Under the pieces are notes generated by a model. It was not told the DNA's origin, made no database searches, and saw nothing but the letters and a program-made list of their open reading frames with translations. A DNA stretch of 32,071 nucleotides from Deltaproteobacteria bacterium (GTDB taxonomy: Bacteria; Desulfobacterota; Syntrophia; Syntrophales; UBA2210), in the NCBI GenBank assembly GCA_016930775.1, contig JAFGGB010000098.1:1-32071 (forward strand), given 5' to 3'. Each line of letters opens with the position of its first letter. The stretch's first letter is position 1. The position numbers and the translations under genes are program-made. Shown here piece after piece: positions 7,147 to 15,438 of the stretch.

Positions 7147-9090
7147 ATGAGTTTTCCAAAGGTTTTCGATGTAATTGTTGTGGGTGCGGGCCATGCGGGA
7201 TGCGAGGCTGCCCTTGCCGCTGCCCGTATGGACTGCTCGGTGTTGCTCTTCAATATCAATCTCGATTCCATGGCACTCATGTCCTGCAACCCCGCCATCG
7301 GGGGCCTCGCAAAGAGTCAACTCGTTAAAGAAGTGGATGCCTTGGGCGGCGAGATGGCCAGGGTTGCCGACAGGACGGCTTGTCACTTCAGGGTCCTCAA
7401 CAGTTCCAAGGGTCCGGCTGTGCAATCGACTCGGGTTCAGTGCGACAAACAGCTGTACCGTCTTGCCATGAAAGAAGCGCTGGAGAAGGCGTCGTCTCTT
7501 CATCTCCGCCAATCCCTTGTAGAGAGGCTTGTAATCGAGGGAGGAACCGTCAGGGGCGTTGTCGACACAACGGGATTCTTCTTCGAGGCGGTAAAAGTCA
7601 TTGTTACGACCGGAACCTTTCTGAACGGATTGGTCCATGTCGGTGAATCACGCCAACCGGCAGGACGTGCGGGAGAGATTGCCTCGGTCACACTGGCGGA
7701 AAATCTGAAAGAACTGGGCTTTCAGTGGGGACGGATGAAAACGGGAACGCCCCCGCGGCTCAGAGCCTCGACTATTGACTTTTCGGCCTTTGAAAGACAG
7801 GACAGCATTCCCGATCCCCGTCCGTTTTCCTACAGCACCGAGAGACTTCGCGAGGAGCGACTTCCCTCGTGGTTCGGAGCGACAAGCGATCTGACGCACC
7901 GGATAATACGCGACAACATTCAGCGCTCGCCCCTCTACTCGGGGATCATCAGGGGCGCGAGCGCTCGTTACTGCCCTTCTCTTGAAGATAAGGTAATGCG
8001 CTTTTCCGGCAGGGAAAGGCATCCCGTGGTCCTGGAGCACGAGGGTCTCAATACGGAAGAAGTATATGCAAAGGGTCTTGGAAACAGTTTTCCCCCGGAT
8101 ATCCAGGAACGGCTCGTACATTCCGTTTCCGGTCTGGAACAGGCTGAAATCATGAGGAGCGCTTACGCCATCGAATACGACTTTATTCAGCCAACCCAGC
8201 TTCGTCAGACCCTGGAAACGAAACCGGTCAAGGGACTCTATCTGGCGGGCCAGATCAACGGCACGTCGGGTTATGAAGAAGCAGCAGCACAGGGAATCTG
8301 GGCCGGAATAAACGCCGCGCTGGCCGTTCAAAGGCGGTCGCCCTTTGTCCTGGATCGTTCCGAGGCTTATATGGGCGTTCTCGTGGACGATCTTGCGACC
8401 AGGGGCGTCGACGAACCTTACAGAATGTTCACATCGAGGGCCGAGTATCGTCTTGTTCTCCGGGAGGACAATGCCGCAATACGTCTTATGGGCAGGGGCC
8501 ATGAATTGGGTCTCGTTTCCCATGAAAGCTTTTTAAAACTTACGGAGCAGATCAGGAAAATCAAAGAATTGAAAGACCGCTTGCAGTCCGTCATGATTTT
8601 CCCGATTTCTCCTGTTGTCGATAAATTGGAGAAACTCCGGTCGGCGCCGTTGAAAAATCCCGCTTCGTTGTACCAACTTCTCAAGCGGCCCGAGATTGCC
8701 TATGACGATCTGAGCATTTTCGAGGGATGGACGTCTGTTGACGATCCATTGTTGAAGAAAGAGATCGAAATCGATGCGAAGTATGAGGGATACATTCGGC
8801 GTCAAGAGGAGTCGATCGAGAAATTCAAAAACTTGGAGCAGAAAAGGATTCCGTCGGGCGTCGATTACGGAGCGCTGCCGGGCCTGTCGAATGAACTGAA
8901 AAAGAAGCTTACGGACATAGCGCCCACTTCGCTGGGGCAGGCAAACCGCATTGCGGGCATGACCCCGGGGGCTCTTTCGGCCCTTATGGTTTACCTCAGG
9001 AAACTGGAACTGGAAGAGAGACAGAGACGAAGAAACGGGGCAGCGAGCGGCGATGACGACGGCTCGGCCCCGCGACAGGGGGAAACCTGA
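7147..9090 (+). CDS. mnmG: tRNA uridine-5-carboxymethylaminomethyl modification enzyme MnmG (GidA)
   Basis: The 647-residue FAD protein works with MnmE to install the carboxymethylaminomethyl group on wobble uridine 34 of tRNA. It shows the FAD-binding glycine motif VGAGHAGCEAA near residue 11, SCNPAIGGLAKSQLVKE, GRMKTGTPPR, RYCPSLEDK (the second conserved cysteine region), NGTSGYEEAAAQG, and RAEYRLVLREDNA. The C-terminal domain is complete and ends in a polar tail of about 20 residues, making it slightly longer than the usual 620-630. The ribosome-binding site is weak. The stop and the start of the next gene share one base (TGATG), so translation is probably coupled. No mnmE or rsmG partner lies in the window. 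Confidence 0.97.
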   Translation: MSFPKVFDVIVVGAGHAGCEAALAAARMDCSVLLFNINLDSMALMSCNPAIGGLAKSQLVKEVDALGGEMARVADRTACHFRVLNSSKGPAVQSTRVQCDKQLYRLAMKEALEKASSLHLRQSLVERLVIEGGTVRGVVDTTGFFFEAVKVIVTTGTFLNGLVHVGESRQPAGRAGEIASVTLAENLKELGFQWGRMKTGTPPRLRASTIDFSAFERQDSIPDPRPFSYSTERLREERLPSWFGATSDLTHRIIRDNIQRSPLYSGIIRGASARYCPSLEDKVMRFSGRERHPVVLEHEGLNTEEVYAKGLGNSFPPDIQERLVHSVSGLEQAEIMRSAYAIEYDFIQPTQLRQTLETKPVKGLYLAGQINGTSGYEEAAAQGIWAGINAALAVQRRSPFVLDRSEAYMGVLVDDLATRGVDEPYRMFTSRAEYRLVLREDNAAIRLMGRGHELGLVSHESFLKLTEQIRKIKELKDRLQSVMIFPISPVVDKLEKLRSAPLKNPASLYQLLKRPEIAYDDLSIFEGWTSVDDPLLKKEIEIDAKYEGYIRRQEESIEKFKNLEQKRIPSGVDYGALPGLSNELKKKLTDIAPTSLGQANRIAGMTPGALSALMVYLRKLELEERQRRRNGAASGDDDGSAPRQGET

Positions 9091-10337
9091 TGACAGTAAG
9101 CAGAAAACCGGAAGATAAGATTTCGGCGTTGCTGCGAAAGGGAGTCTCGATACTGAATCCGTCGAGTGTCGAGATAGGCAATGATGTGGATATTGAAAGA
9201 ATATCGTCTCGGGGAGTCGTTCTTCACGGCGGGACGAAACTCTGTGGTTCGAAACTCTTGATCGGACCGGACGCGGTGATCGGTTTTGAGGGACCTGCGA
9301 CTGTCGTAGACTGTCAACTTGGCAAAGGCGTTCATCTCAAGGGAGGATTCTTCACAAAGTCCGTTTTCCTTGACAGGTCGGCCATGAGTCTGGGCGCCCA
9401 TGTACGAGAGGCCTGTCTCGTTGAGGAGGAAGCGAGCGGCGCCCATACCGTCGGTCTCAAGCATACGATACTTTTCCCCTTCGTGACCGTAGGCAGTCTC
9501 GTGAATTTCTGCGATTGTCTCATGGCCGGCGGGAACAGCCGGAAAAATCACAGCGAGGTGGGAAGCTCGTATATTCATTTTAATTACACGCCCAATCAGG
9601 ACAAGGCTACGCCCTCTTTGATAGGAGATGTTCCTCGGGGCGTCATGCTTCGGGAGCGGCCGATTTTTCTTGGCGGTCAGGGCGGCATCGTCGGTCCCTT
9701 AAGGATCGGGTACGGGACCGTCGCCGCTGCCGGCACGATCCTCCGTTCCGATTGTCCCAAGGGGGGATCGCTCATTGTCGAGGGAACGCCTCGCGGGATA
9801 GTCCGAAAATTTACGGGAGAGCTCATGGGGAACCTCCGGCGACGGGTTTGCAACAATGTCATCTATATTGCCAATCTGACAGCCTTGCGAGAATGGTACC
9901 GGCACGCTCGAAGAATCTTTTTCGCCGGCGACGGTCATGAAGAAGCCCTGTACCGGGGAGCGCTGGAAAAAATTGACATGGCCGTCGAGGAACGGGTTGG
10001 CCGTCTGGAATCTCTGGCCCTTGCACCGGAGAACCTTTCCGGCGGTGACGAGAAGCACGGCATGGAGGAACTGAAGAGACAGCTTGGCGACAAATGGGAC
10101 GAAGTGAAGGAGATGTTGTCCGATCTCGGTTCCGGCGGGGATGACGGCGATGGAAGAGACGTTTTTCTCGGGAGTCTTCTGAAGGCGAAAGAACGTCACG
10201 GCGACTATATCCCTGCAATTCAATGCCTTGCCGCATCGCAGGCTTCAGTCGGGACGCAATGGCTCCAGTCCATTGTCGATCGTCGCTGCAGCAGAGTTTT
10301 GGGATGTTTGCCTGCTATGAGGTCTTTATCCCGGTGA
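9090..10337 (+). CDS. Left-handed beta-helix protein, UDP-GlcNAc pyrophosphorylase-like, function unknown
   Basis: The 415-residue protein starts in a TGATG overlap with mnmG, after AGGGGGAAA. Residues about 25-240 contain imperfect hexapeptide repeats of a left-handed beta-helix (EIGNDVDIERI, VVLHGGTKL, LIGPDAVIGF, RIGYGTVAAAGTIL). A conserved-looking stretch, NHSEVGSSYIHFNYTPN, lies within it. This resembles the acyl/nucleotidyl transferase helix of GlmU, but I see no N-terminal nucleotidyltransferase domain. The C-terminal part is helical and charged. Similar proteins are often annotated as UDP-N-acetylglucosamine pyrophosphorylases without biochemical proof. The coupling with mnmG gives no clear functional hint. 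Confidence 0.72.
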   Translation: MTVSRKPEDKISALLRKGVSILNPSSVEIGNDVDIERISSRGVVLHGGTKLCGSKLLIGPDAVIGFEGPATVVDCQLGKGVHLKGGFFTKSVFLDRSAMSLGAHVREACLVEEEASGAHTVGLKHTILFPFVTVGSLVNFCDCLMAGGNSRKNHSEVGSSYIHFNYTPNQDKATPSLIGDVPRGVMLRERPIFLGGQGGIVGPLRIGYGTVAAAGTILRSDCPKGGSLIVEGTPRGIVRKFTGELMGNLRRRVCNNVIYIANLTALREWYRHARRIFFAGDGHEEALYRGALEKIDMAVEERVGRLESLALAPENLSGGDEKHGMEELKRQLGDKWDEVKEMLSDLGSGGDDGDGRDVFLGSLLKAKERHGDYIPAIQCLAASQASVGTQWLQSIVDRRCSRVLGCLPAMRSLSR

Positions 10338-10446
10338 AACGCCGCCGAGAGGAATGCATACGGGATGCAGCCGCACGAGAAAGACAATACGTTGTTGCTC
10401 TTCCGGGCGGTAAAGAGTCCGGCAAGAGATTGTAAAGGATTGAACT

Positions 10447-11238
10447 ATGCTTGGCGCAATATCGGGAGACATCATTGGTTCCGTCTTCGAGCATCAACCG
10501 GTTAAAACAACAGAGTTCCCTCTTTTCTCAAACGAATCCACCTACACCGACGACACGGTCCTCACCGTCGCCGTAGCGGAGGCGATCCTCAAAGGGGTGG
10601 ATTACGGTCTCGTTATAAGGAGTTACGGGAGAAAATATCCGAATGCTGGTTACGGCATCCGCTTTTATGACTGGCTCCATGATCCCAATCCCCGTCCCTA
10701 TTCAAGCTGGGGAAACGGTTCGGCCATGAGAGTGAGCCCTATCGGGTTCGCCTTCGGCACCGTTGATGAAGTGCTCCGCGAAGCGAGGAGAAGCGCCGAG
10801 ATAACCCACAATCATCCCGAAGGAATCAAGGGGGCGCAATCTGTCGCACTGGCCGTTTTCCTTGCCCGATCGGGCGCTGCGAAGGAGGACATCAAAAAGG
10901 AACTGGCAGGACGTTTCGGCTATGATCTTGATCGACGACTTGATGATATCAGGCCGAGCTATCGCTTTGACGCTTCCTGTCGGGGCACAGTTCCTGAGGC
11001 GATCATCAGTTTTCTAGAGGGTGACGGACTCATCGGCGCCGTGAGAAACGCCGTTTCCCTCGGAGGCGACAGCGACACTCTGGCTGCAATTGCCGGAGGA
11101 ATAGCCGAGGCTTTTTCCGGACCTGTCCCCGACGATGTGTTTATCGAAGCGGCAGCGCGGCTTCCCGGCGAGTTTTTGTCCGTAATCGGCGATTTTTATG
11201 AAGCGGCGGGATTGCCCCACCCCGGCGTTGACCGATGA
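10447..11238 (+). CDS. ADP-ribosylglycohydrolase family protein (DraG/ARH-like)
   Basis: The 263-residue protein has an AAAGGA ribosome-binding site 7 bases before ATG. It carries the family motifs GAISGDIIGSVFE at the N-terminus, YTDDT (residues 33-37, di-magnesium ligands), GNGSAMRVSPIG, THNHPEGIKGA, and SLGGDSDTLAAIAGGIAEA with the second metal-ligand cluster. Members remove ADP-ribose from proteins or nucleic acids, or hydrolyse O-acetyl-ADP-ribose, in the cytoplasm. No DraT-like ADP-ribosyltransferase is in the window. It converges with a sirtuin gene 18 bp away, whose reaction product O-acetyl-ADP-ribose is a known substrate of some family members. The specific target is unknown. Confidence 0.92.
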   Translation: MLGAISGDIIGSVFEHQPVKTTEFPLFSNESTYTDDTVLTVAVAEAILKGVDYGLVIRSYGRKYPNAGYGIRFYDWLHDPNPRPYSSWGNGSAMRVSPIGFAFGTVDEVLREARRSAEITHNHPEGIKGAQSVALAVFLARSGAAKEDIKKELAGRFGYDLDRRLDDIRPSYRFDASCRGTVPEAIISFLEGDGLIGAVRNAVSLGGDSDTLAAIAGGIAEAFSGPVPDDVFIEAAARLPGEFLSVIGDFYEAAGLPHPGVDR

Positions 11239-11256
11239 GAGGCGAACCTTCCGGAT

Positions 11257-12051
11257 TCAGCAGGGGAGATTTTTCAGGAGTTTCTTGGTCTCTGTCACTA
11301 TCCTCGGCATGATTTTGCCGGCCATTTCCGTTATCACCACGTCGGCAAGCCTGTCGCATGGCGTCGGGCTCATATTGACGATCACGAGCGACGCCCCGGC
11401 GGCCTTTGCGTAGCCCGGCATGAACGAGGCGGGCTGGACCGCAAGGGATGAACCGACGACAATGAAGAGATCGCAGGATTCGGCATGGCATGTTGCCGCT
11501 TCGATGGTGTTCAGAGGCAGTTGCTCCCCAAAGAAGACAACATTAGGTTTCAGCATTCCGTGGCACCGCTTGCACAGAGGGATCTCCTTGCCGTTCAGCA
11601 ACTGTTCTCTGATCGCCTCCATTGCAAAGAGACTGCTGCAATCGAGACATTTGGCCCATTGCATGTTGCCGTGAAGCTCGTAGACCCGGTCCTGGGAACT
11701 CCCCGCTTTCTGATGAAGATCGTCGATGTTTTGCGTGATGATGCAGTCGAGTCTGCCCATTTGCTCCAGTTCCGCTATGGCACGATGAGCCCTGTTCGGT
11801 TCGATGTTTCTGAACAGGCCCTCCTCAACGAGGATTTTCCACTGTTTTCTCCTGGTTTCATCGCTTGCTATGAACTTCTGGATTGTGAAATCGTCAGGAT
11901 CGAAACGGGTCCAAATTCCTCCGGGACTTCTAAAATCGGGAATGCCTGATTCTGTGCTGATGCCGGCGCCGGTGAATACAACAATACGTTCGGCCCGCGC
12001 GATCATCGACGCAACGAGCGCTATCTTTTCGGTTAATCCCTTTTCCGTCAC
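11257..12051 (-). CDS. NAD-dependent protein deacylase, Sir2 family
   Basis: The 264-residue protein starts at a GTG, 8 bases after GAGGGG. The Rossmann signatures are FTGAGISTESGIPDFRS (residues 26-42), ITQNIDDLHQKAG, catalytic His in YELHGNM, and a zinc ribbon of two CX2C pairs (KCLDC, LCKRC). VVGSSLAVQPA and NMSPTPCDRLA close the NAD site. Sirtuins remove acyl groups from lysines using NAD, releasing nicotinamide and O-acyl-ADP-ribose. No Ala-Tyr-Arg-type desuccinylase signature was noted, so plain deacetylation is the simplest guess. It follows the B12-radical SAM gene in the same direction with a 67 bp gap and might be co-transcribed with it. Confidence 0.95.
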   Translation of the reverse strand: MTEKGLTEKIALVASMIARAERIVVFTGAGISTESGIPDFRSPGGIWTRFDPDDFTIQKFIASDETRRKQWKILVEEGLFRNIEPNRAHRAIAELEQMGRLDCIITQNIDDLHQKAGSSQDRVYELHGNMQWAKCLDCSSLFAMEAIREQLLNGKEIPLCKRCHGMLKPNVVFFGEQLPLNTIEAATCHAESCDLFIVVGSSLAVQPASFMPGYAKAAGASLVIVNMSPTPCDRLADVVITEMAGKIMPRIVTETKKLLKNLPC

Positions 12052-12118
12052 TGTTTCGCCCCTCGAAATTTACTGAAGGTCTTCTACCACAGTTGCGCCT
12101 TCCGATCATTGGTATTTT

Positions 12119-13672
12119 TCAGACCTGCGAAGGGACTGCGGCGCTCTTGAAAGAGCCTTGGGTTGCCAGAGCGAAAAAGGGGGCATGGTTCGATGTGAAA
12201 ATCGGAGGATCCCGGTTGAGTATAACGGCTATGGCGGAATTGCGTTTGAATTCACGGTCGAGGAACTGCCGCACGAGGGACCGTTCCCAACCCTTGGGAT
12301 GTTTGAACCGCCGGTAGAGAGAAAGATCGCCCGGATAGAATTCATCGGTTTGAAGCCAGGCGGTGTCGGGACCATAGGCTGGCATGTTGAAAATGGCGAC
12401 GTTCAAAAAACTTATATCGTCGCGGTGATCAACGACGAATTCCATGGTCCGCCGCGCCTCTTCATAACTCTCGGGCGGTGTCCCAAAAAGAAGATAAACA
12501 TAGGAGGCTATCCCTGCCTTTCGAAGTTGTTTCAGCGCATTCGATGCCGTCGCAAGTTTAATTCCCTTCTGTAGAGCATCCAACACTCCTTGATCGCCGG
12601 ACTCAATGCCTAATTTGAGCATAACGCAGCCCGATCGCTTCAGATCCATGCAAAAACCTTCGTCGGCGAGCTTTTCCGTAACTCGTGCGAAGCCGTACCA
12701 TGGAACTCCCAATGGTACGGTCGCCAGATAATTCAGGAGAGCGGGGCTCATGGCATTATCCACAAAATGTACGAGAAAGGGTTTCGTTGTGGTGATCAAC
12801 GATTCAAGTTCACTGGCAATTTCATCGACAGGTCGTGCAGCGTAGACAGTTCCTTCCGCACGCTCCGGGCAGAATGAGCAGCGGTTCCAGTAACAACCCC
12901 AAGAAGCGCTGTAAGGAAGGATGAAACCGGGAGAGAGGTATTCTACGGTTTTGAAATCGGTGTAGTCGGAGGAGATTAAATCGTTATCCAAAGACAGACC
13001 GGCAAGATTAACAAGGGTCTCCTCGCCCGGCCCGGCGATCAGTTTGTCTACATAACCGGAGAAAGGGTTCGACCACAGAGGGTTGCTGAGCCACGACGTG
13101 ACGAGACCGCCGCCCAGGATAACGGGAACTGACGGAACAAGGCGACGTACGATGCCGATCATGGCAAAGGTCGTCAACGCCTGGCTCAGGTAATTGAGCG
13201 AAAAACCCAGGAATGCGGGTGTAGTCTTCTCAAGTGCGCCGGCGAGACGCTTCTCAAAATAAGGGCTAAAGGGGTTTTTTTCGGGGTGATCCGCCGCATC
13301 GATGAGGTCATCGCTTCGCAGCGGCGACTGGGCATGGTGCTGAAAGTTGCCGAGGCTAACATGGGTGTCGAAGGGACGCGAGAGTTCATCGAGAAGGCGA
13401 TTGAGATCCTTCACGGTTCTCCTGTAGCGGTCGATGTTTTCGTAAAGGCGCCACTGTCTAAGATATTTCAGATTGCTTTCTCGGTTGCGCAGAGCCCGTT
13501 TCGTCCATGTGTTCTCAACCACTGGGGATTGTCCCAGGAGATCAAGGAGTCCCTCGACATTCGCATCGATAATGTCGCAGGAACAACCATGCCGCCGAAG
13601 ACTTCCGGCCAATTTTGCGATGCCGGCCGGCGCCTCGCTGGGTTTCGTCACAGGCGGGTTGATGAGGAGCAT
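12119..13672 (-). CDS. B12-binding-domain radical SAM protein
   Basis: The 517-residue protein opens with a cobalamin-binding-like segment (MLLINPPVTKPSEAP, then VILGGGLVTSW), followed by a radical SAM core whose cluster cysteines are C260, C265 and C268 (GCYWNRCSFC). This spacing, CX4CX2C, differs from the usual CX3CX2C. Later come KLGIESGDQGVLDALQKG and YVYLLFGTPPES, typical of the AdoMet barrel. Class B members use cobalamin to methylate unreactive carbons, but many are uncharacterised. The ribosome-binding site is weak; a TATAAT-like -10 lies just upstream at 13691-13696. A squalene synthase gene and a thioesterase are close by, which makes lipid or hopanoid modification possible but unproven. 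Confidence 0.85.
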   Translation of the reverse strand: MLLINPPVTKPSEAPAGIAKLAGSLRRHGCSCDIIDANVEGLLDLLGQSPVVENTWTKRALRNRESNLKYLRQWRLYENIDRYRRTVKDLNRLLDELSRPFDTHVSLGNFQHHAQSPLRSDDLIDAADHPEKNPFSPYFEKRLAGALEKTTPAFLGFSLNYLSQALTTFAMIGIVRRLVPSVPVILGGGLVTSWLSNPLWSNPFSGYVDKLIAGPGEETLVNLAGLSLDNDLISSDYTDFKTVEYLSPGFILPYSASWGCYWNRCSFCPERAEGTVYAARPVDEIASELESLITTTKPFLVHFVDNAMSPALLNYLATVPLGVPWYGFARVTEKLADEGFCMDLKRSGCVMLKLGIESGDQGVLDALQKGIKLATASNALKQLRKAGIASYVYLLFGTPPESYEEARRTMEFVVDHRDDISFLNVAIFNMPAYGPDTAWLQTDEFYPGDLSLYRRFKHPKGWERSLVRQFLDREFKRNSAIAVILNRDPPIFTSNHAPFFALATQGSFKSAAVPSQV

Positions 13673-13692
13673 TACGATGGCGTTCGCTCCAT

Positions 13693-13715
13693 TATAGTAG
13701 AGATATATTACTATA
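13693..13715. promoter_or_regulatory. Inverted repeat TATAGTA-N9-TACTATA in divergent promoter region
   Basis: Perfect 7-bp arms with a 9-base A/T-rich spacer sit between the divergent radical SAM gene and the thioesterase gene. On the minus strand it overlaps a TATAAT hexamer at 13691-13696. A run of A follows on the plus strand, which is the wrong arrangement for a terminator in either direction. A dimeric repressor operator is the most likely reading. Confidence 0.5.
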
Positions 13716-13826
13716 AAAAAAAAGAACGTTCCATTGCAACACTAAACATGACTGTACAAACGAGATTTTCTTTTGCCAGAAGATCCGACTCTGGTAATAT
13801 TCCGGCAAATTGAACGGGAGGTTAAC

Positions 13827-14279
13827 GTGTCTGCTGAACTTTCTTTTGAAGAAATAGATCCTGATCTGAAGCGGGCTGTCATGGAGCGTGTCAATCTGTC
13901 GCCGTACTGGTCGCTTCTCGGGATGCGACTTCTCGATATGAAGAAGGGTTGGGCTGTGGTGGCACTTCCCTTTTCGGACAAACTTCTGCAGAGTCTTGGC
14001 ATCGTTCACGGCGAGGCCATCTGTTCTGTTGCCGATTCGGCTATCGGACTCGCCCTGAAAGGGCTTTTGGATCCCGGGGAGGTTTTTGTAACGGCGGAAA
14101 TAAAGCTGAATTTCATAAAGTCCTTTGAGCGCGGTGAAGTGCAGGCGGCAGCCAGGATTGTACACCGCGGCGCCACGACGGCTCTGGGCGAGGTGGACGT
14201 TCGGAACGGCGCCGGAGAACTCGTGGCCAAGGGGCTTGCAACCTTTATTGTCAGGAAGACTCGCGATGAGGAGGGGTGA
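13827..14279 (+). CDS. PaaI-type hot-dog fold thioesterase
   Basis: The GTG at 13827 was chosen because GGGAGG lies 5 bases upstream; an upstream in-frame ATG at 13773 has no such site. The 150-residue protein shows the hot-dog thioesterase pattern IVHGEAICSVADSAIGLA (oxyanion-helix region with the HG and the catalytic-type Asp), then VTAEIKLNFIKSF and a closing strand GLATFIVRK. The family hydrolyses acyl-CoA or aryl-CoA thioesters in the cytoplasm. It is divergent from the radical SAM gene and converges with squalene synthase. The substrate cannot be predicted. Confidence 0.88.
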   Translation: MSAELSFEEIDPDLKRAVMERVNLSPYWSLLGMRLLDMKKGWAVVALPFSDKLLQSLGIVHGEAICSVADSAIGLALKGLLDPGEVFVTAEIKLNFIKSFERGEVQAAARIVHRGATTALGEVDVRNGAGELVAKGLATFIVRKTRDEEG

Positions 14280-14292
14280 ACGATGATGAACG

Positions 14293-14340
14293 TGTAAAAG
14301 GTCGAAGGATGCAGCGAAAGGCAGCATCCGGACTTTTACG
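14293..14340. terminator. Long imperfect hairpin between convergent genes
   Basis: Outer arms GTAAAAG (14294-14300) and CTTTTAC (14333-14339) enclose inner arms GGATGC and GCATCC. It sits between the thioesterase and squalene synthase stop codons and could end both transcripts. No long T-run follows. Similar hairpins occur repeatedly between genes in some related genomes, from memory, so it may also be a dispersed repeat. Confidence 0.55.
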
Positions 14341-14355
14341 AAGGCGTCGCATGAT

Positions 14356-15375
14356 TCATATCGCAATGGTTGCCCTTAATCGCCGGTAGAGAATACTCAA
14401 AAGACTGTTGGAGAAGACGGCGGCCGAGGTGATCAGGAGTATGCGTCGAACCTTGCCTCGTCCGATTTTCACGGTATGACCCAGGAAGAGATTGCGATTG
14501 TTTGCCACTTTTGCCAGGGACGCCGCTGCCATAAAAAGCGGCCACAGGCAGAAGAGCCGAAATCGGATGAAGCGGCGAGGAATATCAAGGCTATAGAGCA
14601 GAGCTTCATCAAGATATGACACAGCCAATCCGATGAGCCGACGGTAAACGGCGACGAAGGCCGCTTCATTGCCGATATAACCGTTAATTCGAGGATCGAT
14701 GCCTGCCTCCGTGAAAAAAGAGATCGGCACATAGCACCATCCCCTTTCGCGGTCTCCGTAAAAATCCTTGGCGATATTGGTCAACTGCAGGCCTAGACCG
14801 AAGGCTACGCTCCGTTTAATCAGTTGACTTTGCAAGGATTCCGAAAAAGGGGGAGGCCCGTCGGACGCGAGAGAGGTGATCATCAATCCCACGGTGCCGG
14901 CTACGTAATAACAGTACCTCTCCAATTCGTCCTGATCGTTAAGGAAGGCATTGCCCTGCTGCTCAGAGCCCTTTCGCTGAAAATCGGCCATTCCCCGGGC
15001 CATTTCCTGCACGTGTTTCGATATGATTGCTCTGTGACGCTGTGGGAGCCTGAAAAGCTCATTAAAAACCCGATTGCTGTTTTTCAGGAGATCAATTTCA
15101 TCGGAGTCATTCGACAGGGGGATGTCGGCAAGAAATTTTTCAACGGCCTCGCGAACGCTTCCCGGGAGGGAAAAAAGCGAGGCATATTCGCACAGTTTTT
15201 GCGATTTAAAATGCGCCTCCAGCAAAGGGTCGTCTTCGATTGTATCAACAATTCGGCAGAGCAGGTAGGCAACGAGGATGCTGCGGTAGAGATCGCCCCT
15301 GAGAACGCCGATATTCAGAGCGAATGTTCTGGATACTTTGGAGAGAAAGTAACGGCAGAATTCTAAGTCATTCAT
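14356..15375 (-). CDS. Squalene/phytoene synthase family protein, probable squalene synthase
   Basis: The 339-residue protein has the two aspartate-rich substrate-diphosphate motifs, DTIED (D44, D48) and LTNIAKDFYGDRERGWCYVP, plus CYYVAGTVGLM. The C-terminus is hydrophobic (FRLFCLWPLFMAAASLAKV and RRILLITSAAVFSNSLL), consistent with membrane attachment. The family joins two farnesyl diphosphates head to head. The form of the second motif and the C-terminal anchor look more like single-enzyme bacterial/eukaryotic squalene synthases than the HpnC/HpnD pair. Squalene would feed hopanoids or sterols, but no squalene-hopene cyclase is in the window. The ribosome-binding site is weak and the gene stands alone on the minus strand. 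Confidence 0.88.
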   Translation of the reverse strand: MNDLEFCRYFLSKVSRTFALNIGVLRGDLYRSILVAYLLCRIVDTIEDDPLLEAHFKSQKLCEYASLFSLPGSVREAVEKFLADIPLSNDSDEIDLLKNSNRVFNELFRLPQRHRAIISKHVQEMARGMADFQRKGSEQQGNAFLNDQDELERYCYYVAGTVGLMITSLASDGPPPFSESLQSQLIKRSVAFGLGLQLTNIAKDFYGDRERGWCYVPISFFTEAGIDPRINGYIGNEAAFVAVYRRLIGLAVSYLDEALLYSLDIPRRFIRFRLFCLWPLFMAAASLAKVANNRNLFLGHTVKIGRGKVRRILLITSAAVFSNSLLSILYRRLRATIAI

Positions 15376-15410
15376 TTCGGATTGCTCAATACGGCGCCAC
15401 GCGATGCTTT

Positions 15411-15438
15411 ACTCCTGAGGAGAGTACTCCATGGGAGT
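15411..15438 (+). promoter_or_regulatory. Interlocking CTCC/GGAG palindromes at a putative translation start
   Basis: ACTCC at 15411-15415, GGAG (Shine-Dalgarno-like) at 15419-15422, ACTCC at 15426-15430 and GGAGT at 15434-15438 can pair in mutually exclusive ways around the ATG at 15431. Individual stems are only 4-5 bp. This could be a translational switch or a chance cluster. Confidence 0.3.

Noticed and set aside
7648-8523. 291-residue minus-strand open frame
   Set aside because: It is antisense to mnmG, which is certain.
10223-10435. Open frame overlapping the end of the beta-helix gene, suggesting a frameshifted C-terminus
   Set aside because: The annotated frame continues to its own stop without loss of plausible composition, and no family landmark appears in the shifted frame.
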